From Desulfobacteria bacterium (GTDB lineage Bacteria; Desulfobacterota; Desulfobacteria; Desulfobacterales; C00003060): 9,252 nt of DNA. Position 1 is the first letter of the stretch, and each line of letters opens with the position of its first letter. The notes beneath the pieces are model-generated. The model made no database searches and was not told the origin of the DNA. It was given only the letters and a program-made list of their open reading frames with translations. The stretch is taken from assembly GCA_030145035.1 (NCBI GenBank), contig JAQYWL010000126.1:1-9252 (forward strand). The letters are read 5' to 3'. This document shows, one piece after another, positions 6,154 through 9,252 of the stretch. The position numbers were made by a program, and so were the translations under genes.

Positions 6154-7263
6154 ATGGGAACGGATTCAAAAGGCAAGCCCGTGGACCGGTCCTTGCCTAT
6201 TTGGCACCTGAGTGATAGTAAGGGAGCAAAGCCTTCGGGAAACGAAATTCTATCGCTTGCTGATATGACAAAGACCGTAGCTTTTCAGAAAAACGCCAGA
6301 AACGTATTCTTTCATATACTGACTCGCTGCAATCTTAAATGCAGGCACTGCTACATCAACCCTGAGCAGCACGGCAAACAAACCCTGCCTGTCGAGATCG
6401 CAAAAAAGTGGTTGAAGGCCCTGGTGCATGAGAAAAAGGCATCCAATCTTATCTTCATAGGCGGCGAGCCAACCCTGCACCCAGACCTTGATCTTTGTGT
6501 CAAGGCCGCGAGAAAGATGGGGTACGGTTCTATCACTGTGGATACGAACGGGTTCTTATTCAACAATATTGTGGACAAGGTGACCCCCGAAGAACTGGAC
6601 TATTTCAGTGTCGGCCTGGACGGATCGTGTAAAGAGATCAACGATCTCATTCGGGGAAAAGGAAGCTACGACAAGTGTGCGGCCGGCATAGAAAAGGCAC
6701 TTGCAAAGGGATTCAAGGTAAGCCTGATCTACACAGTGAGCCAATTGAATATCCGTGATTTGAAAAACATGCCGGGTTTTTTAAAGGCCCTCGGCATCGA
6801 TAGGTTTTTCATTCAAGTCATTGGAATCAGAGGTCGATCAGCACGGGACGTAAAACACAAACTTCAACTGACAAGAAAAGAGTGGACTGCCGTAGTACCA
6901 AGGGTAGCAGCCAGAGCAGCACGACTCGGCATACACGTCACCTATCCTAAGGTGTTCCTGGACAGCTCAGAACGTTTTGAGTGTGCGGCTCTGGTTGCGG
7001 AAAACTACTTTGTTTTTCCAAACGGCAGGGTTTATCAGTGCCCCCTGGGCGAAGATTTTCCCCTCCATTCCTATGTGTTTGAGAGTGACAAGCTCACGCC
7101 AACCCCCCCTATTAATGAAAGAAATTTGTTTCAACTATCGATTCCAGAAGGTTGTGTCATGAACAAACTTATTCAGCCGGGGAACCTGAGTTATGATAAA
7201 CAAGGAAGGCCAAGGTATAAAATTGCCTGTTGCCTGTTAAAGGAAGAGATTAACCCTTTGTAG
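6154..7263 (+). CDS. Radical SAM enzyme with C-terminal SPASM-like cysteines
   Basis: Numbered from the ATG at 6154 (369 residues), the [4Fe-4S]-SAM motif is C59NLKCRHC66 (Cys59, Cys63, Cys66). It is followed by GGEPTLHP at 103-110 and VDTNG at 129-133, the usual features of the radical SAM barrel. The C-terminal third carries Cys277, Cys296 (NGRVYQCPLG), Cys334 and Cys359-Cys360, resembling SPASM/twitch auxiliary cluster regions, so additional Fe-S clusters are likely. Such enzymes modify peptides, proteins or small molecules; no substrate peptide gene is visible nearby. The start is uncertain. The frame is open back to 6010, but that part lies antisense to the YkgJ-family gene. ATG 6154, GTG 6181 and ATG 6265 are candidates, none with a strong ribosome binding site. 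The conserved-looking LPIWHLSDSKGAKPSGNEI favours 6154 or 6181. Confidence 0.85.
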   Translation: MGTDSKGKPVDRSLPIWHLSDSKGAKPSGNEILSLADMTKTVAFQKNARNVFFHILTRCNLKCRHCYINPEQHGKQTLPVEIAKKWLKALVHEKKASNLIFIGGEPTLHPDLDLCVKAARKMGYGSITVDTNGFLFNNIVDKVTPEELDYFSVGLDGSCKEINDLIRGKGSYDKCAAGIEKALAKGFKVSLIYTVSQLNIRDLKNMPGFLKALGIDRFFIQVIGIRGRSARDVKHKLQLTRKEWTAVVPRVAARAARLGIHVTYPKVFLDSSERFECAALVAENYFVFPNGRVYQCPLGEDFPLHSYVFESDKLTPTPPINERNLFQLSIPEGCVMNKLIQPGNLSYDKQGRPRYKIACCLLKEEINPL

Positions 7264-7276
7264 CAAGTAAGTTGTA

Positions 7277-7441
7277 AAATTCGAAACTTGAAATCCGAAA
7301 TCCGAAACAAATTCAAAACTCGAATTTCCAAATGTTCAAAACATTACAGTTTTCCCTGAAATATAATTTCTTACGTTTCGGTCATTTGAAATTTTGAAAT
7401 TTGTCCATTGTTTCGAATTTCGATATTCGGATTTCGTATTT
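7277..7441. repeat. Dispersed heptamer-arm inverted repeat, copy C
   Basis: The left arm has four heptamers at 7277-7304 (AAATTCG, AAACTTG and two AAATCCG). The right arm has four at 7414-7441 (CGAATTT, CGATATT, CGGATTT and CGTATTT). The interior matches copy A closely, including TTACGTTTCGGTCATTTGAA at 7371-7390. It fills nearly all of the gap between the radical SAM gene and the next gene and ends 12 bp before that gene's ribosome binding site. Confidence 0.9.
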
Positions 7442-7465
7442 TTCTGAAATTACAAGGAGGTACCA

Positions 7466-8047
7466 ATGTTAGAAAAGCCCAAGCATTACGATATGCTGAC
7501 CGATTTTGTAACGGGAAACGAGGTTCCAAACATCGGGGCAGAAGAGAACCGGCAGATGGTGGAACGCTTCCTGGTAGAGACGAAGGGTTACAGCAAGGAT
7601 GATATTGAGGTAGACGCTGAACTTAAGTTTACCATTGGGGGCGAGGAGGTCCGTTCCAACGTAGACCTTGCTGTCCGCGTTCAGGGGCGAAGATTCATGG
7701 TCCTGAGATGCGTGCCTGGATCTCTGGTGTCAAGGCAAAGAGAAACCCTGGCCGCAGCCAGGTTGCTGGATGTCTACCAAATCCCATTTTCCGTAGTCAC
7801 AGACGGAAAGGATGCGGAATTGCTCGATACCATCACCGGCAAGGTGCTCGACCAAGGCATGGGGGCTATTCCGTCCAAGGAGGAAGCAATTCAGCGGATG
7901 AAGGAAATAAGGCTTCAGCCCTTTCCGCAAGACAGGCTTGAGCGGGAAAAGATCATTTTCCGCTCTTACGACGAGATGAACATCAATGTCCAAAGGAAGT
8001 TGAAGGGCAGAGAGCAGAGAGCAGAGAGCAGAGAGCAGAGAGCGTAG
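7466..8047 (+). CDS. Free-standing HsdR-N-like (PD-(D/E)XK fold) protein
   Basis: This 193-residue protein resembles the N-terminal domain of type I restriction R subunits found as stand-alone proteins. Visible features are NIGAEENRQMVERFL (Glu26/Glu27), DAELKF, then VDLAV with Asp67 and the strand RFMVLRCVPGSLVSRQRE. The usual nuclease ending E-x-K after the Asp strand reads R81-C82-V83, so the catalytic site looks degenerate. The protein may bind nucleic acid or act as a structural subunit rather than cut. There is no neighbouring HsdM, HsdS or helicase gene, so it is not a restriction system here. AAGGAGG at 7454-7460, five bases before the ATG, is a strong site. The last 13 residues (GREQRAESREQRA) come from a GCAGAGA tandem repeat and look like an appended low-complexity tail. 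Confidence 0.75.
   Translation: MLEKPKHYDMLTDFVTGNEVPNIGAEENRQMVERFLVETKGYSKDDIEVDAELKFTIGGEEVRSNVDLAVRVQGRRFMVLRCVPGSLVSRQRETLAAARLLDVYQIPFSVVTDGKDAELLDTITGKVLDQGMGAIPSKEEAIQRMKEIRLQPFPQDRLEREKIIFRSYDEMNINVQRKLKGREQRAESREQRA
8007..8041 (+). repeat. Five perfect GCAGAGA heptamers inside the 3' end of a gene
   Basis: Five uninterrupted 7-bp units begin at 8007, 8014, 8021, 8028 and 8035, ending six bases before the TAG of the HsdR-N-like gene. Because 7 is not a multiple of 3, gain or loss of a unit shifts the frame and changes the C-terminal tail and stop. Confidence 0.95.
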
Positions 8048-8080
8048 GACTAAAGCATGAAACACTACTAAAGTGGGCCA

Positions 8081-8127
8081 TATGCCCTATGCTTTTTGCC
8101 CCTTGCTCCATGCCCTATGCGCTATGC
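8081..8127. repeat. Degenerate heptamer tract NNNNTGC
   Basis: One partial and six full 7-bp units, each ending in TGC, run through 8081-8127: CCTATGC, TTTTTGC, CCCTTGC, TCCATGC, CCTATGC and GCTATGC after an initial TATGC. Read on the minus strand the units are GCA followed by four variable bases, so the tract faces the GCAGAGA tract at 8007-8041 across 39 bp. It occupies the gap between two convergent genes. A 6-bp hairpin TTTGCC/GGCAAA (8131-8145) follows over the stop codon of the zinc-ribbon gene. Confidence 0.8.
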
Positions 8128-8135
8128 GCTTTTGC

Positions 8136-8807
8136 CTACGGCAAATCCTTCCCGCAGTGTTTGCACACAACAGCACGTGCCTTGATAATCTCGGCACAAA
8201 AAGGACATTCCTTGGTATAGTTTCGCTTGTGAATCATCTCAATGCTGGCCTCAACCCTCTCCTTAACCTGGTCATCTTCAAAGGCATGATTTCGGATGGG
8301 CTCAATAACATCCAGCCCGCCAGCTTCCCCTATTATTTCAGCCGCCTTCAAACCAACCGCTGGTAGTGTGTCTTTGGCCAAAAGCAGTTTAAGTATGGCA
8401 TCGACATCCCTGGCCTCATAATGGGCGTTGAGCTCTTCCAGGCCTTTTTTCTCAGCGGCTTTCCGTGCCTCTTCCCCGGCCTTGATCTCTTCATCAATGA
8501 TACTGCCTTTGCCCCCGTCCCGGCTGTAGACGACCATGGAGTCCATTTTCCCTGACATCGGATCGCATATGCATCGGTAGGAAGCAACGTTTGCATACTG
8601 TTCCATGATATTCTTCCAGCCTTCAAGATATGGGGGACAATCGTCATTAAAGCACACATAAAGAAATGGCGTGCCCCACCCCAAACCATCTGAAAAAGTC
8701 ATTGGCGGACATTCCCATATTAGCATCTCTTGGCCGCAATGCGGGCATACAGGCCTTTTTTCGTTGACCATCTTATTGTATACATCATCTCGTGTAAGAA
8801 TTGCCAT
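8136..8807 (-). CDS. Zinc-ribbon protein with central helical segment, function unknown
   Basis: This encodes 223 residues. The N-terminal part holds cysteines at 21, 24 (CPHC), 33, 52 and 57 (CFNDDC), plus 79 and 81 (CIC), consistent with a treble-clef or ribbon-like metal site. The middle (about 104-195) is charged and helical, with a segment (AILKLLLAKDTLPAVGLKAAEIIGEAGG) that reads like one or two HEAT-type repeats. The C-terminus is a classical zinc ribbon with CPFC at 201-204 and CKHC at 215-218 before GKDLP. No catalytic motif, signal peptide or membrane segment is seen, so a cytoplasmic protein binding nucleic acid or another protein is possible. GGAGG seven bases before the ATG at 8807 supports the start. 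It is convergent with the HsdR-N-like gene and appears to be a single transcription unit. Confidence 0.78.
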   Translation of the reverse strand: MAILTRDDVYNKMVNEKRPVCPHCGQEMLIWECPPMTFSDGLGWGTPFLYVCFNDDCPPYLEGWKNIMEQYANVASYRCICDPMSGKMDSMVVYSRDGGKGSIIDEEIKAGEEARKAAEKKGLEELNAHYEARDVDAILKLLLAKDTLPAVGLKAAEIIGEAGGLDVIEPIRNHAFEDDQVKERVEASIEMIHKRNYTKECPFCAEIIKARAVVCKHCGKDLP

Positions 8808-8937
8808 GTGTGACCTCCGAAGATTTTTCTAGAACAAACTCAAACAGAATAATCTACCGTGCTGAAATGTCAAGCTGCTTCCAAAACCCGCCTATCCAAG
8901 GCCTACTTGATCATTCTCTATAAGACGGCAATAGCAT

Positions 8938-9085
8938 TGTCATTGCGAGCGACAGCCCTGCCCGCCATTGCCAGAGGTGCCAGCATATAAGCTCAATGCT
9001 GTCTCAGGCGTCGGCAGGCGGGGAAGCAATCTCAAGTCGTTAGGAATCAAGAGATTGCTTCGTCGCTACGCTCCTCGCAATGACA
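8938..9085. repeat. Palindromic CATTGCGAG...CTCGCAATG element with nested insertion
   Basis: The outer arms TGTCATTGCGAG (8938-8949) and CTCGCAATGACA (9074-9085) are exact complements. Inside, GAAGCAATCTC (9023-9033) and GAGATTGCTTC (9051-9061) form a perfect 11-bp stem. The motif GCGAGGAGCGTAGCGACGAA, read on the minus strand, is familiar to me as a palindromic repeat common in many bacterial genomes. Between the left outer arm and the inner stem, about 70 bp (8953-9022) appear inserted and contain their own hairpin CAGCAT/ATGCTG (8981-8986 and 8996-9001) with GC-rich flanks. Confidence 0.82.
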
Positions 9086-9125
9086 TAATAGAAAGAAACA
9101 TTACTTTTAAAACGCTCTACTAGTA

Positions 9126-9211
9126 CCCCGTCTCATAAATTCCGTATTCCAAATTGGCAAAATGAAATGTTGTCAACTTGGTTACATTTAATCCACTTAT
9201 CAGAGACGGGG
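9126..9211. mobile_element. MITE-like element with 9-bp terminal inverted repeats
   Basis: CCCCGTCTC at 9126-9134 and its exact complement GAGACGGGG at 9203-9211 bound an 86-bp AT-rich segment with no coding capacity. An inner AAATGT/ACATTT pair is also present. No clear target-site duplication flanks it, so mobility is unproven. It abuts copy D of the dispersed repeat with no spacer. Confidence 0.45.
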
Positions 9212-9252
9212 AAATCCGAAATTCGAATATCGAAACTCGAAACAAATTCCAA
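9212..9252. repeat. Dispersed heptamer-arm inverted repeat, copy D (cut by window end)
   Basis: Four consecutive heptamers (AAATCCG, AAATTCG, AATATCG and AAACTCG) at 9212-9239 are followed by AAACAAATTC, the same order as the left arms of copies A to C. The rest of the element lies beyond the window. Confidence 0.88.

Larger units (their letters stand above)
8808..9252. other. Gene-free region packed with repeats
   Basis: No ORF worth calling was seen on either strand in these 445 bp. The first 130 bp (8808-8937) should hold the promoter of the zinc-ribbon gene, but I cannot place it. The rest is a chain of three repeats: a palindromic element with a nested insertion (8938-9085), a 9-bp terminal-repeat element (9126-9211), and the left arm of dispersed repeat copy D, which begins immediately after it. 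Confidence 0.65.

Noticed and set aside
6154..7263. RiPP biosynthesis cluster built on the radical SAM enzyme
   Set aside because: No small precursor peptide ORF, transporter or protease gene flanks it. The downstream gap is filled by repeat copy C.
7466..8047. Type I restriction-modification system
   Set aside because: Only an HsdR-N-like domain is present, with no helicase domain and no HsdM or HsdS gene, and the nuclease motif looks degenerate.
8007..8127. CRISPR array or iteron origin from the short tandem units
   Set aside because: Units are contiguous 7-mers without unique spacers, and no replication initiator or cas gene is nearby.
8048..8135. Intrinsic terminator between the convergent HsdR-N-like and zinc-ribbon genes
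   Set aside because: The only hairpins (GCGC-TAT-GCGC and TTTGCC/GGCAAA) are short, and neither has a proper stem plus U-tract arrangement that I could defend.

Overview
The window looks like accessory or housekeeping chromosome of a Gram-negative anaerobe, most likely a Desulfobacterota (sulfate-reducing deltaproteobacterial) lineage. That placement is an inference. It rests on moderate GC, a YkgJ-type cysteine-cluster protein beside a radical SAM enzyme, a free-standing HsdR-N-like protein and, above all, on short-period inverted repeats filling the gaps between genes. No rRNA, tRNA, CRISPR array, transposase or phage gene was seen.

Layout. (1) 1-2846, plus strand: the tail of an unidentified gene, then an ABC importer of the NitT/TauT/ThiXYZ type in the order ATPase, permease, lipoprotein-like THI5/NMT1 substrate-binding protein. 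A 160-bp dispersed repeat separates permease and binding protein. (2) 2824-4163, minus strand: a dGTPase-like HD-domain dNTP triphosphohydrolase followed by a small acidic protein. The small gene converges on the binding-protein gene and their 3' ends overlap at a perfect palindrome. (3) 4164-4537: non-coding, holding two interleaved inverted repeats and an octamer-based inverted repeat. (4) 4538-5038, plus: a TadA-like zinc nucleoside deaminase, followed by a second copy of the dispersed repeat. (5) 5311-6093 minus and 6154-7263 plus: a divergent YkgJ-family protein and radical SAM enzyme with a GC-rich hairpin between their probable starts. (6) 7264-8047: a third repeat copy, then the HsdR-N-like protein, whose 3' end runs into a GCAGAGA heptamer tract. 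(7) 8136-8807, minus: a protein with zinc-binding modules at both ends. (8) 8808-9252: about 445 bp without genes, holding a palindromic repeat with a nested insertion, a MITE-like element with 9-bp terminal repeats, and the left arm of a fourth copy of the dispersed repeat.

The genes do not form one obvious pathway. Supportable units are the ABC importer, the dNTPase plus small protein, and possibly the YkgJ/radical SAM divergent pair. The most unusual content is intergenic. Several sequence-unrelated elements share one architecture: runs of 7-bp (in one case 8-bp) units facing runs of the complementary units across a spacer. I found no strong evidence for a new multi-gene defence, biosynthetic or mobile system.
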